A stretch of 64,000 nucleotides of DNA from Solirubrum puertoriconensis (GCF_001483135.1 NZ_LNAL01000008.1:124001-188000), one strand, 5' to 3'. Counted from the first letter of the stretch, positions 48,070 through 57,305 are shown. The notes: generated by a model not told the origin, from the letters alone. Program-made: numbers and translations.

Positions 48070-48780
48070 ATGAAAACCCAACGCTTTGCCGCCGCCGAGC
48101 GCGGCCTAAAAGACATTGGTTGGCTGCAAAGCAACTTCACCTTTAGCTTTAGCTCCTACGCCAACCCTGCGCGGTCCGGCTTTGGGCTGCTGCGCGTGTT
48201 CAACGACGACTTTGTGAAGCCCGGCAACGGCTTTGGCATCCATCCGCACCAGAACATGGAAATCATTTCCGTGATGCTGGCCGGCCGCATGAACCACATC
48301 GACACCCTAGGGTACAAAGAAGTAGTGGAGCAGGACTGGGTGCAGATTATGAGTGCCGGCGCCGGCTTGCGCCACGAGGAGCACAACGTGGGCGACGACG
48401 AGGTGAACTTCCTACAGATCTGGATCGAGCCCAAGCTGCAGAACATCAGTCCGCGCTATCAGCGGCGGCAGTTTCCGCGCGAGCAGCGCCGCAACAAGCT
48501 CACCACCGTAGTGTCGAACGAGGAAGGCCAGGCCCATTGCTGGATCAACCAAAACGCCAAGCTGAGCCTGGGCTACTTTGATGCTGGCCAAACGCTGACG
48601 TACTCGCTGAATCCGCTGAATAAGTGCTTGTTCTTGTTCGTGATTGAGGGCGAGCTGCGCGTAGCCGGCGAGCCGCTGCCCAAGCGCGAAGCCCTAGGTA
48701 TTTGGGAGACGGACAGCCTCGCCATCGAGTGCACCTCCGAAAGCCAGTTTCTGCTTATCGAGGTACCCGTAAACCACTAA
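48070..48780 (+). CDS. Pirin family protein
   Basis: 236 residues, a bicupin. The metal-binding motif of the N-terminal cupin is GFGIHPHQNMEIISVMLAGR with further ligand histidine and glutamate at GLRHEEHN. The second cupin (LNKCLFLFVIEGELRVAGEP) has lost the metal ligands, as usual. Pirins include quercetin dioxygenases (YhhW type) and regulators. The order nitroreductase-pirin suggests redox handling of aromatics, which is inference. It ends at a strong bidirectional terminator. Confidence 0.92.
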   Translation: MKTQRFAAAERGLKDIGWLQSNFTFSFSSYANPARSGFGLLRVFNDDFVKPGNGFGIHPHQNMEIISVMLAGRMNHIDTLGYKEVVEQDWVQIMSAGAGLRHEEHNVGDDEVNFLQIWIEPKLQNISPRYQRRQFPREQRRNKLTTVVSNEEGQAHCWINQNAKLSLGYFDAGQTLTYSLNPLNKCLFLFVIEGELRVAGEPLPKREALGIWETDSLAIECTSESQFLLIEVPVNH

Positions 48781-48799
48781 GCTTTACTTCAGAAACAAC

Positions 48800-48835
48800 A
48801 AAAAGCCCGCCCGGCTACTGCCGGGCGGGCTTTTT
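48800..48835. terminator. Bidirectional rho-independent terminator
   Basis: AAAAAGCCCGCCCGGC / GCCGGGCGGGCTTTTT, perfect 16-bp arms with loop TACT and A/T tracts on both sides. It serves the convergent pirin and DUF4382 genes. Confidence 0.92.
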
Positions 48836-48855
48836 GCATGCGTGGCTAGCCGCGA

Positions 48856-49671
48856 CTACTGCACCGCAATGGTGCCTAGGTCGGTGGTAGCGTTGTTGGT
48901 TACGGTTACGCCGGTGCGGGTTACCTCTTTGTAAGCCGCCTGGTTCTGCGGAGCCGTAGTGGTCGGGAACAGCTTTACGGTGTAAGTACCAGCTGGCAGG
49001 CTCATTAGCTGGAAGCTACCCGTAGCATCGGCTTGGGTGCTGAACGTATCGGGCACCGTGATGCTTTGGCGAATGGCCAACACTTGGGGCAGGGCAGCCG
49101 AGGGCGAAGCCACGCCGCGCAACATGCCGTTCAGGTCTTGGGCTACTACGCGAATTACCGGCTTGAGCAGGTAGCGGTCGGAGCCGTTGCCGCGCTCTAC
49201 AATGGATTTAGCCACGTCGAAGTCGAGGAGCAGCTGATAGGTTTCGCGCTCCTTCAGGTTCACGTTCTGCAGCTTCAGCTTTACGCCCGAGGTTTGGCCG
49301 CTCGGGGTTTTGAGGGCGAAGGTGCCGGTGCGGGTGGTAACGGTGTTGTTGGGGCCGAGTACCAGGCGAATTTCCTTGATGTCGCCGGGCTCGAAATCGG
49401 TATCCACGAGCAGCGCCGACTTGCCGTTCACGTACTCAAGGATGTTGATGCTTTGTGCCGTGAAGGGCAGGTTCTGCCAACCATCGGGGTTGCCTTCGTC
49501 TTTGAGGTGTACCTCAATCTGGCGCAAGTCGAGGTTCACAGCCCGGAAGTCGCCAGGAGCGTCGGTCATCCGAATCTGCAATTTGGCCGACTTCGAATCG
49601 TTGTCTTTGCCGCAGCCACCTAGGGCCAGGGCGGCCATCAGGGCCAGCGGAGCGAGAGGAGATTTTTTCAT
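48856..49671 (-). CDS. DUF4382 lipoprotein with C-terminal carboxypeptidase-regulatory-like domain
   Basis: 271 residues. The lipoprotein signal is MKKSPLAPLALMAALALGGC (Cys20). The DUF4382 domain begins KLQIRMTDAPGDFRAVNLDL with VHLKDE and continues to LLLDFDVAKSIVERG and YLLKPVIRVV. The last ~80 residues (VLAIRQSITVPDTFSTQADA, LPAGTYTVKLFP) form a small beta-sandwich of carboxypeptidase-regulatory type. The protein is anchored to the outside of a membrane; its function is unknown. The spacer 49672-49844 contains only AT-rich sequence without clear signals. Confidence 0.85.
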   Translation of the reverse strand: MKKSPLAPLALMAALALGGCGKDNDSKSAKLQIRMTDAPGDFRAVNLDLRQIEVHLKDEGNPDGWQNLPFTAQSINILEYVNGKSALLVDTDFEPGDIKEIRLVLGPNNTVTTRTGTFALKTPSGQTSGVKLKLQNVNLKERETYQLLLDFDVAKSIVERGNGSDRYLLKPVIRVVAQDLNGMLRGVASPSAALPQVLAIRQSITVPDTFSTQADATGSFQLMSLPAGTYTVKLFPTTTAPQNQAAYKEVTRTGVTVTNNATTDLGTIAVQ

Positions 49672-49844
49672 TGGTGGAGAAAGAGGAGGCGGGGAAAAAA
49701 TGCAAGCGGGCCTAATACGAGCGAACGGAAAAAAGGGTACGCAGCATAAAATATACCATTTCGGCTATTAATATCCTTCCGGTTACAGCATCGCCGCACT
49801 GGCTGCTTGTTAAAAATCCTCAGCGATAATCGGACCAAAAACAA

Positions 49845-49876
49845 ACCGGCCCGCCGATGCAGCTCGGCGGGCCGGT
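49845..49876 (-). terminator. Rho-independent terminator of the AsmA-family gene
   Basis: ACCGGCCCGCCGA / TCGGCGGGCCGGT, perfect 13-bp arms with a 6-nt loop; leftward it runs into a T-rich stretch (TTTGTTTTTGG). Confidence 0.85.
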
Positions 49877-49894
49877 ACCTGGGAACATTGCAAC

Positions 49895-52800
49895 TTACTT
49901 ACGTCCAGCGGAGGTAGTATCGGTTTTGGTAGGCTCGGGCTGCGGCGCCTCGGTTGGCGGAGTAGCCTCGGTTGGGGCGGATTGTGCTGGCTGCGCGGGC
50001 TTCTTGCGGCGGTTCAGCAGGTTATCGAGGCCCTGGCTGGCCTTGGCTTTCAACTTGGCTTCGGCTTCGAGGCGCTTTTTTTCAATTTCCTGCTGTGCCT
50101 TGGCTTGCAGCTCCAGTTGCTTGCGCTCCAACTCGCGGCGGGCGCTGTCCTGGGCTACCTGGGCTTTGGCGGCCAGCTTAAGCTTGGCATCATCCACCTT
50201 GCTCTGCACCACGCTTTGCACGAGGCTCTTGGCTAGGTCCTTGGCTTGGGCTTTGGCACCAGCCGTGGTGAGGCGCACCTCGGGGTTAGCCATGGTGCCT
50301 CCAATCTTCAGGCCCATCGTTACGCGTTCGGTGCCTTTGATGTCCTGCACACCGGTTAGCTGCGTGAGCTTGGCGTTGAGCTGGTTGCCGATTTTGCCGG
50401 TAGGCACATCCAGCGCCATTACGTACTCGAGGTTGCCCGCCACGTTAGAGGAGCCGCCCACGGTAGTCTTGATCTGCCCAACGGTGAAATCAAACGGCTT
50501 GACAATGAAGTTGCCGTTGAGCATTTCAGCAGCCACGTCTTTGTTTTCCACCACAAAGCGCTTCAGTTCTTCCAGTTGGGTAAGGTTGCTCACCTTGGCC
50601 AGTGCAGGCGAGCTGCCCACGGCGGCGCGTACCACCTCAAACAAGCCTTTGCCGGTAAGCGTGCTGTACACGGGCATCATGTCCTGGCCCATTTCGCCGC
50701 TCACGTTGAAGTTGGTGGAGAAAATACCCTCCACCTGCGAGGCCAGCGGCAAGAGTACCTTCACGGAGTTGAAGGCCCGGAAAGCATTTTGGAAATCGAG
50801 GTTCTTGATGTTCAAGCCCAGCGAAAAGCGCGGATGCTGCAGGTTCTTGCTGCTGTAGCTGCCGTTGGTAGCAAACGCACCACCTAGGGTGTTGAAGGTA
50901 AGCCCGTTCAGGTTCACCGTTTCGTCGTTCACGGCCACGGTGCCCTTCACGTTGTCGAGCTTCAGGTTGTCGTACACTACCTGGCCCACGTTGGCATTCA
51001 GCTTCAAATCGAAATACTTCGGAATTTCCAGCACGCCCTGGGCAGCGGCCGGTGCTGCTTGGCCTGGGGTGGCCGCTGTGGCCGTAGCAGTAGGCTTGCC
51101 GCTTACCTCGTCCACCATCCACTCGTTCACGTTGAAGCGGCGCGAGTTCACGGTGAGGTTGCCGCGCAGCGGCTGGCCAGGCGTGAACAAATAGCCCATG
51201 TAGTTGCTGATGGTACCCGAAGCCGCAATGTCGGACGAGCCTACGAAGCCCGCCATGTTCTGCAGCACAATATTGGCGTTGTTGAACGTGGCCGTGGCCT
51301 GCGTAATGCGCATGCCCTGCGGCAAATCGGTGCTCTTGTAGGTTACGTTTTGGGCATTCACCGTGCCCGAAGCCACGATGTTCTGGTAGCGTTCGGCCTC
51401 GATGTCGGCCATGCTGCCTTTGGCGGCAATGTTGCCGTTGAGGCGGCCCGTTACGGTCATGCCTTCAAGCGGGAAGATCTTGGTCAGTTTGGTCAGGTCG
51501 ACTACGCCTTTCACGTTGGCATCGAACACGGGCTTGTCGATGTTCTGGGCCGCCACGCGGCCCTCCAGCGGTTCGCCGTCGAGCAGCATCCGGAACTGCG
51601 GAATATCAATACGCGTGTCATTCACTTGGCCGGTGGTGTTCACCACGGTGCCATTCAGGGTCAGGTTCTGAATGGGGGCCGGAAACTGCTTGGCCTTTAC
51701 GTAGCCGTTGGTGAGGCGCAGGGCGGCCTGCGTTACCGGCATCTGAGTTTTTGAGTACGTGCCTTTGGCGGTGGCATCCACAAATAGCAAGCCGCGCAGC
51801 ACCATGTCGGGCACGGGATACACCTTGGTCGCTTCAGCCAAATCGATGTTGGCTTTCACGCGGCCATCCACTTTCATGGGCTCCAAGCCATCAATGGCTA
51901 CGCTGCCGTCGACAGGGTTCTTGCCTAGGTCGAGGTGGAAGCGTTTGACGTTGACCTTCACGTTGTTGGTGAAGCCCGAGGGGTTATCCACCTGCATGTC
52001 GATGTTGATGTTGCGGGCCGCCTCTGGCAACTCGGGGTAGTGGAACATGCCGTTCGTTACCTGCAGGTTTACGCCGTAGCCGGGCATACGCACCTCGTTT
52101 TGCACTCCCTTGAAGTAACCATCGAACGCCACCTTACCGGCGGTTTCAATCTTGTCAAAATCCTTCGTGAAGGTGCCCGGCACCAAACTTAGAATGTTCT
52201 TAAAATCGGTTTCGAGCGCCTTGAAGGTGAGGTCGTAGGTGATATCGGTTTCGTTGGGCAGGCCAATAGCGCCTTGGAAGCTGAACGGAAAGTCATTCAG
52301 CCGCACCTGGTTGTCCTTAAAGGTGAAGAGCATCTTGCCTAGGTCCATGCCCATGGTCACGTCGGCTGTCAGCTGTTTCTTGTCGAGGTACGTGGTGCCG
52401 TCGTAGCTCATCGTCAGGGCTTCGGCCGTGGTCTGCGACTTCAGATCGAACATGTTCTCGGCAAAATTGCCCGCGCCCGAGTGGTCGATGCCGTGCAGCT
52501 GCATGGCAAACGGAATGCTCTCATCGGCGTAGCGCAGGCGGCCATCGGCAATTTTCCAACCTTTGATGGTGAGCTTCACGGCGGCCGTGTCCTTGCCCTG
52601 CTCGGCCAAAGCTGAGTCCGGAATGACAATATCCCAGTTCGCGCGGCCGCTCTGCAGCACGTGCACGTTGATGTCGGGCTGCTCCAGGTTTACCTGGTTG
52701 ATCTTGATCTGGTCGCCACCGATAACGCTCATCAGGTCGAGCCCGATATCAAGGCGCGGTAAGTAAGCCAAGGTGTCGCGCGCAAACGAATCTTGCCCAA

Positions 52801-53020
52801 TAATGCGTAGCTGCTCGATGCTCAGCGCCATATCGGGAAAGGTGCGCAGCAGGCTTACGCTCACGTTTTCGGGCTGGTACTCTACCCGCGCCGATAGCTT
52901 TTGGGCGAGTTGTTTGTCGAGGGCGGCTTTTAGCTTATCCTTGAAGAGTACCGGCGCTAGCGCAAGGCCAGCTACCAGCACTACGAGGAAAATCAGGAGG
53001 CCCAGAAAAAATTTACGCAT
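49895..53020 (-). CDS. AsmA-family protein (large outer-membrane biogenesis / lipid-transfer-like protein)
   Basis: 1041 residues from the ATG at 53020; the open frame continues 50 codons into the divergent promoter region. An N-terminal membrane anchor (MRKFFLGLLIFLVVLVAGLA) is followed by the AsmA N-terminal domain and a very long beta-rich groove. Repeats include VNLEQPDINVHVLQSGRANW, LNGTVVNTTGQ, GVVDLTKLTKIFP and GTVAVNDETVNLNGL. An AsmA C-terminal part follows, then a charged coiled coil (RRELERKQLELQAKAQQEIE, about 950-1010) and a disordered Pro/Thr tail. AsmA/TamB/YhdP-like proteins bridge the envelope and move phospholipid. It is divergent from the PorP/SprF gene. Confidence 0.87.
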   Translation of the reverse strand: MRKFFLGLLIFLVVLVAGLALAPVLFKDKLKAALDKQLAQKLSARVEYQPENVSVSLLRTFPDMALSIEQLRIIGQDSFARDTLAYLPRLDIGLDLMSVIGGDQIKINQVNLEQPDINVHVLQSGRANWDIVIPDSALAEQGKDTAAVKLTIKGWKIADGRLRYADESIPFAMQLHGIDHSGAGNFAENMFDLKSQTTAEALTMSYDGTTYLDKKQLTADVTMGMDLGKMLFTFKDNQVRLNDFPFSFQGAIGLPNETDITYDLTFKALETDFKNILSLVPGTFTKDFDKIETAGKVAFDGYFKGVQNEVRMPGYGVNLQVTNGMFHYPELPEAARNINIDMQVDNPSGFTNNVKVNVKRFHLDLGKNPVDGSVAIDGLEPMKVDGRVKANIDLAEATKVYPVPDMVLRGLLFVDATAKGTYSKTQMPVTQAALRLTNGYVKAKQFPAPIQNLTLNGTVVNTTGQVNDTRIDIPQFRMLLDGEPLEGRVAAQNIDKPVFDANVKGVVDLTKLTKIFPLEGMTVTGRLNGNIAAKGSMADIEAERYQNIVASGTVNAQNVTYKSTDLPQGMRITQATATFNNANIVLQNMAGFVGSSDIAASGTISNYMGYLFTPGQPLRGNLTVNSRRFNVNEWMVDEVSGKPTATATAATPGQAAPAAAQGVLEIPKYFDLKLNANVGQVVYDNLKLDNVKGTVAVNDETVNLNGLTFNTLGGAFATNGSYSSKNLQHPRFSLGLNIKNLDFQNAFRAFNSVKVLLPLASQVEGIFSTNFNVSGEMGQDMMPVYSTLTGKGLFEVVRAAVGSSPALAKVSNLTQLEELKRFVVENKDVAAEMLNGNFIVKPFDFTVGQIKTTVGGSSNVAGNLEYVMALDVPTGKIGNQLNAKLTQLTGVQDIKGTERVTMGLKIGGTMANPEVRLTTAGAKAQAKDLAKSLVQSVVQSKVDDAKLKLAAKAQVAQDSARRELERKQLELQAKAQQEIEKKRLEAEAKLKAKASQGLDNLLNRRKKPAQPAQSAPTEATPPTEAPQPEPTKTDTTSAGRK

Positions 53021-53172
53021 GGGTATGGTATTGAAGGCGAAGCCGAAACACCTAGGGCAAATGTTCGGCCAGCTTAGGTGGCAGTAGAAAGATGGGCGAA
53101 TTTGCAATTTTAGTTCCGGCGCCCCGCACCCACGCACCAAACGCAGCCATTCCGCCGTTAGTACCGCCACCT

Positions 53173-54243
53173 ATGCGCGCTATATCTGCCCCCATATGCT
53201 TGCCCTGCCGTGCGCTACCCGTGCGGCGCACGTGGGTAGCGACAATGTTGGCGGCAGTTGGAGCCCTAGGTGCCGTATCCGAGTTGCAAGCGCAGGACGT
53301 GTACTACTCGCAGCCCTACGCTACGCGGCTGCACCTCAACCCCGCATTTACGGGCCTGCTCGATGACTTCAGCGCGACGTTGGCCTACCGCAATCAATAC
53401 CCCACGCTCATCGGCACGCTGCAAAGCAGCCAGCTCGCCGCCGATTACCGCTTTCGTGACCAACGCAGCGCCCTAGGTCTGCTGGTGAATGCCGACAGAG
53501 GAGGGGGCCTGAACCTGACGCGACTCGAAGCGGGCTTTACCTACGCTTACCGCACCCGCCTTGCCCAGGACTTGTACGCCAGTGCCGGGGCACATGCAGC
53601 CTACGGCTCGCAACGCATCAACTACGGCAACCTGCTTTTCGGCGACCAGCTCGATGCCGATGGCAACTCCACCGGCCCTTCGGCCGAGCCCGTTGAGCTG
53701 TACGACCCCAAGCGTTACCTCACCCTAGGTGCGGGGGGGTTACTTTACAGCAGCCAAGCGTGGTTTGGCCTCGCCGCGCATCATCTCAATCAGCCGCTTA
53801 TTGGCTATGCCACAGGTGCTAAGCTTCCGGTTCGATTGGCAGCACACGGTGGGTACAAATACTATTTCGTGCGCAGCAGCGTTAAGCAGCAGTACCGCGA
53901 GGTTAGCCTCGCGCCTACGGCCGCCTACACCTACCAAGGCGGTTCGCAGCGCGCCGAAGTGGGCCTTTACGGTACCAGCACTCCGCTTATCCTAGGCGTG
54001 CTGTGGCGTGGTGCTTTGCCCGGGCCCGGCAAGGCACAACAAAGCTTGGTAACACTTCTTGGCTTGGCATGGAACGGCTTCCGGTTCGGTTACAGTTACG
54101 ACGTGAGCCTCAGCCGTTTCAGCCGCGAAGTTGGCGGCGCGCACGAGCTAACATTGTGTTTAGAAAAGATTGACTTGCTCGAAGCCGCGAAGCGTCGGCT
54201 CAGGCGCAAAAATTACGCCGCTCCCCCTTGTCCGACCTTCTGA
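53173..54243 (+). CDS. PorP/SprF family T9SS-associated membrane protein
   Basis: 356 residues from the ATG at 53173; an ATG at 53245 (MLAAVGALGAVSELQAQ, a good signal peptide) would be an alternative and would remove an unusual Arg/Pro-rich leader. The mature part starts QDVYYSQPYATRLHLNPAFT, the diagnostic PorP/SprF beginning, and continues as an outer-membrane beta-barrel (YRFRDQRSALGLLVNADRGG, GYKYYFVRSSVKQQ). PorP/SprF proteins work with the type IX secretion system or anchor secreted proteins. The gldJ-like gene follows 71 bp downstream, consistent with a T9SS/gliding locus. Confidence 0.87.
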   Translation: MRAISAPICLPCRALPVRRTWVATMLAAVGALGAVSELQAQDVYYSQPYATRLHLNPAFTGLLDDFSATLAYRNQYPTLIGTLQSSQLAADYRFRDQRSALGLLVNADRGGGLNLTRLEAGFTYAYRTRLAQDLYASAGAHAAYGSQRINYGNLLFGDQLDADGNSTGPSAEPVELYDPKRYLTLGAGGLLYSSQAWFGLAAHHLNQPLIGYATGAKLPVRLAAHGGYKYYFVRSSVKQQYREVSLAPTAAYTYQGGSQRAEVGLYGTSTPLILGVLWRGALPGPGKAQQSLVTLLGLAWNGFRFGYSYDVSLSRFSREVGGAHELTLCLEKIDLLEAAKRRLRRKNYAAPPCPTF

Positions 54244-54314
54244 AAACTCGTAGTATTGCATTCAGTTTGCCTATCTCAAGCCTTTTTCGCTCAAGGAGTT
54301 CCACGTAAACAAGT

Positions 54315-55583
54315 ATGAATTTTTCCAAGTACCTGCGTTTAGCTGTCGTTGGCGCGTGCGCCCTGTCGGCTTGCAAAAGCGGTCCGCCTTCGGCTCAGAA
54401 GCCCGGTAAGTACTCGTCCACCACGGGCATCGAGTACAACACCGAGGAGGGCATGAAGGTAGCTGACTATCAAGGTATCCCGGAAGGCCCGGGCCTTGTG
54501 TTTATCGAAGGCGGCCGTACAGTTCTAGGTTCGGGCGAGGAGGACGTGGCCATGACCCACGACAACCTCGAGCGCACTGTGACTGTGGCCTCGTTCTACA
54601 TGGACGAAGCCGAAGTAGCCAACATTCACTGGCTCGAGTACCTGCACTACGTTCGCAAAGACTCGTCGGAGGAAGTTTACCAGAAGGCGCTGCCGGACAC
54701 CACGGTGTGGGCCCGCGACCTGTCGTTTAACGACCCCTACGTTGATTACTACCTGCGTTACCCCGGCTTCCGCTACTTCCCAGTAGTGGGTGTAAGCTGG
54801 CTGCAAGCCAACGACTACTGCACTTGGCGTACGGCTAAGGTAAACGAAAACCTTGCTGGCATTGCTGACGAAGGTGGTGGAGAGGCTCCGAAGAAAAAAG
54901 GTGGCCTGTTCGGCAAGAAAAACAAAGGCGGCGATGCTGCTGCCGATGGTGCCGAAGGCACCGACGAAGAAGGCAAGGTGAAAATCTCGATCGAGAACGG
55001 TAACACGCTCCCGAACTACCGCCTGCCCACCGAGGCTGAATGGGAATACGCTGCTCAGGCAATGATTGGCACCCAGGAAACCGGCAACGAAAACCAAGAG
55101 AACAAGCGCGTATACCCGTGGGATGGTCGCCAGATGCGTAACCCCTACGGCAAGAAGATGGGCCAGTTCCTGGCTAACTTCAAGCGTGGCCGCGGTGACT
55201 ACGCCGGTATTGCCGGTTCGCTCAACGACGGTGCTATGATCACGGAGTACATCTACAACTACCCGCCCAACGACTACGGCCTGTACAACATGGCTGGCAA
55301 CGTAAACGAGTGGGTGCAGGACGTATACCGCCCGCTGTCGTTCGAAGACATGGAAGACCTGAACCCCTTCCGTCGTAACGGTGTCCTCGACGAATCGGAG
55401 AAGTACGACAAGAAAGGCTACCAGTCGCTGATCGACGACCACGTACGCGTGTACAAAGGCGGCTCGTGGAAGGACGTAGCTTACTGGCTCTCGCCCGGTA
55501 CGCGTCGCTTCATGGCCGAAGATTCGGCTACGGCCTCTATTGGCTTCCGCTGCGCCATGATCAACCCTGGCTCGAACAAGTAA
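54315..55583 (+). CDS. gldJ: GldJ-like gliding-motility/T9SS lipoprotein (SUMF1/FGE fold)
   Basis: 422 residues. The lipoprotein signal MNFSKYLRLAVVGACALSAC (Cys20) is followed by TGIEYNTEEGM and PGLVFIEGGRTVLG, the start of the formylglycine-generating-enzyme-like domain of GldJ. Further blocks are MDEAEVANIHWLEYLHYV, LPNYRLPTEAEWEYAAQAM, YNMAGNVNEWVQDVYRPL and RRFMAEDSATASIGFRCAM. It probably has a structural role in the T9SS/gliding complex and no enzyme activity. Around residues 190-225 there is a Lys/Gly/Glu-rich insertion (EAPKKKGGLFGKKNKGGDAA). Codon choice uses more CGT, GGT and GCT than neighbours, suggesting high expression. GldK is the alternative name. Confidence 0.85.
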   Translation: MNFSKYLRLAVVGACALSACKSGPPSAQKPGKYSSTTGIEYNTEEGMKVADYQGIPEGPGLVFIEGGRTVLGSGEEDVAMTHDNLERTVTVASFYMDEAEVANIHWLEYLHYVRKDSSEEVYQKALPDTTVWARDLSFNDPYVDYYLRYPGFRYFPVVGVSWLQANDYCTWRTAKVNENLAGIADEGGGEAPKKKGGLFGKKNKGGDAAADGAEGTDEEGKVKISIENGNTLPNYRLPTEAEWEYAAQAMIGTQETGNENQENKRVYPWDGRQMRNPYGKKMGQFLANFKRGRGDYAGIAGSLNDGAMITEYIYNYPPNDYGLYNMAGNVNEWVQDVYRPLSFEDMEDLNPFRRNGVLDESEKYDKKGYQSLIDDHVRVYKGGSWKDVAYWLSPGTRRFMAEDSATASIGFRCAMINPGSNK

Positions 55584-55606
55584 GCCACCTAGGGTACCCT
55601 ACTTAC

Positions 55607-55639
55607 AAACGGCCCGGACTCTTGCAGTCCGGGCCGTTT
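55607..55639. terminator. Bidirectional terminator
   Basis: AAACGGCCCGGACT / AGTCCGGGCCGTTT, perfect 14-bp arms with loop CTTGC, between gldJ and the convergent comF pseudogene. Confidence 0.9.
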
Positions 55640-55653
55640 TGCTTTTTATCTAC

Positions 55654-56349
55654 CTAGGCGCAAGCAATGGTAGCAATGCTCACCCGCGCGGCCCCGGCTT
55701 GCAGCAGCTTTTGCGCGCAAGCCTCCAAAGTGGCGCCGGTGGTAAGCACGTCGTCGACCACCAGCACGTGCTTGCCCGTAACTGCGGCGGGTTCGGCCAC
55801 CTCAAATACGTTGGCTACGTTTTCCCAACGCTCGGCTCGGGTTTTCTTGGTTTGGGTAGTAGTGTAGCTGGTTCGCCGCAGCACATGCGCCGACCACGGC
55901 ACCTGCAGGCTGGCGGCCAAGCCTTCGGCAAATGCATCAGCTTGGTTGTAACCGCGCTTGGCCAGCTTGCGGCGGTGCAGCGGCACGGGCACGATCAGAT
56001 CTACCGTACCTAGGCTACCATGAGTTGCTAGCTCCTGCCCATACATCCTGCCGAGTACGGTGCCTATATCCGACTGACCGCGGTACTTAAGTTGGTGCAA
56101 CAAGTGCTGCACGCGGCCCCGGCGCAGAAAGCGCAAATAGCTGAGCACGTGCCCGACGGGCACGCGGCCCCAAAAGCGCGGCGCCAGTGGGTTATCGGCA
56201 GGTGAGAGTAGATGTTAGTCGGTGTAGGGCAGCGCGGTACGGCACGGGGTACATATGTGCTGTTCGCCGCGGCTCAGGGCTTGCTCACAGGCTAGGCAGG
56301 TGCGCGGAAAAATCAGCGAAACGAAATCGGATAGGGCAGTGCGCACCAT
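55654..56349 (-). pseudogene. comF: comF (amidophosphoribosyltransferase-like competence protein) interrupted by an in-frame TAA
   Basis: Two same-frame pieces make one ComF. The N-terminal part (from ATG 56349, MVRTALSDFVSLIFPRTC) carries the zinc ribbon CLACEQ...HICTPC and ends LPYTD. After a TAA codon at 56215-56217 the frame continues HLLSPADNPLAPRFWGRV, then SYLRFLRRGRVQHLLHQLKY and the phosphoribosyltransferase motif HVLVVDDVLTTGATLE. There is no frameshift: 54 nt, 18 codons, separate the stop from the downstream ATG-frame start at 56163. Rejoined length is about 231 residues, the family norm. A single change such as TAC to TAA would explain it. A sequencing error or stop readthrough cannot be excluded. 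Confidence 0.85.
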
Positions 56350-56474
56350 AAGCAACGGCAATGGGTAACTGATCCAGCATACGTGCCTAGGAACCGACTG
56401 TTGAAACCTAGGGCGCAAGCAGGCGGTTGTGGTTACTTTCGTGCTTTCACTTAGCCATACCCTTGCCGAAGCCC

Positions 56475-56855
56475 ATGAGCCTCGTTACTGAATTCAACGA
56501 CTACCGCCAGCGCATGAACGAAAAGATCATGGCGGCGGATAACAAAGTCATCAAGCGCTTCTTCAACCTCGATACCAATACCTACCAAGCCGGCGCCCTC
56601 GATGTGCGGACCAAGGAAATGCTGGGCCTGGCCTGCTCCATGGTGCTCCGCTGCGACGACTGCATCAAGTACCACCTAGGCAAGTGCTACGAGGAGGGCA
56701 TCAACGACTCGGAGATTTACGAGGTGTTTGCCATTGCCAACCTCATCGGCGGCAGCATCGTGATTCCGCACTTCCGCCGCGCCGTGGAGTACTGGGAAGC
56801 CCTAAAGGAAGAAACCGCTACGCCGGCTGCGCCCCACGCCGAACACAGCGCCTAG
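56475..56855 (+). CDS. Carboxymuconolactone decarboxylase / AhpD-like protein
   Basis: 126 residues from the ATG at 56475 (MSLVTEFNDYRQRMNEKIMA). The AhpD-like core is LDVRTKEMLGLACSMVLRCD with the C-x-x-C-x(3)-H motif (RCDDCIKYHLGKCYEEG), followed by AIANLIGGSIVIPHFRRAV. The CxxC and His indicate peroxidase or thiol-disulfide activity rather than lactone decarboxylation. It is the first gene of a tight pair: the next gene starts two bases after its stop. It is divergent from comF. Confidence 0.9.
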   Translation: MSLVTEFNDYRQRMNEKIMAADNKVIKRFFNLDTNTYQAGALDVRTKEMLGLACSMVLRCDDCIKYHLGKCYEEGINDSEIYEVFAIANLIGGSIVIPHFRRAVEYWEALKEETATPAAPHAEHSA

Positions 56856-56857
56856 GT

Positions 56858-57217
56858 ATGCTGAATCCCCAGGAAACCGAAGCGCAGTTTGAGCACCGTT
56901 GGTGGGAGCTGATGACCGAGCTGCGCCAGCGCTTCGGCAAAAAGCCCGACCTAAATGCCCTGCTGCTGCTCATTGGCGTGCAGGAGCTAGGGCAGGGGGC
57001 AGGCCCGTTCTCGAAAGAGCAAAAGCAGGACCTGATGCACATTGCTACCTGCAAGCTGTTCAGCCTATCGGGCTACTACGAGCTGGAGCGCATCGACGAA
57101 GACGGCTGGCCGCACTACCGCTTGGCAAAGCCGGTGCCCTTCGCCAACCTGAAAGAACAGGAGCGCATGCTGAGGTGGCACATCCTGGAGTACTTCGCGC
57201 AGCAGGAAGACGAGTGA
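56858..57217 (+). CDS. Conserved hypothetical protein co-transcribed with the AhpD-like gene
   Basis: 119 residues from the ATG at 56858, two bases after the preceding stop. It is a soluble, mostly helical protein: EHRWWELMTELRQRFGKKPD, then LNALLLLIGVQELGQGAGPF and MHIATCKLFSLSGYYELERI. The end reads LKEQERMLRWHILEYFAQQE. I recognise no named family. The tight spacing strongly suggests functional linkage to the AhpD-like thiol protein. Confidence 0.7.
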   Translation: MLNPQETEAQFEHRWWELMTELRQRFGKKPDLNALLLLIGVQELGQGAGPFSKEQKQDLMHIATCKLFSLSGYYELERIDEDGWPHYRLAKPVPFANLKEQERMLRWHILEYFAQQEDE

Positions 57218-57305
57218 CCATTCCGCTTTTCCTGTGAGCGGCGAATGGAAAGACGCTTGACGCATCAGACAAGGTCTCTGCTTCCTTGAACATCCAATTC
57301 TAGGC

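Noticed and set aside
49857-50858. 333-codon rightward frame opposite the AsmA-family gene
   Set aside because: Composition is Ser/Leu/Pro-rich as expected for an antisense shadow, and it overlaps a terminator.
56215-56418. Independent 67-codon zinc-ribbon protein
   Set aside because: It is the N-terminal piece of comF, separated from the rest only by one in-frame TAA.
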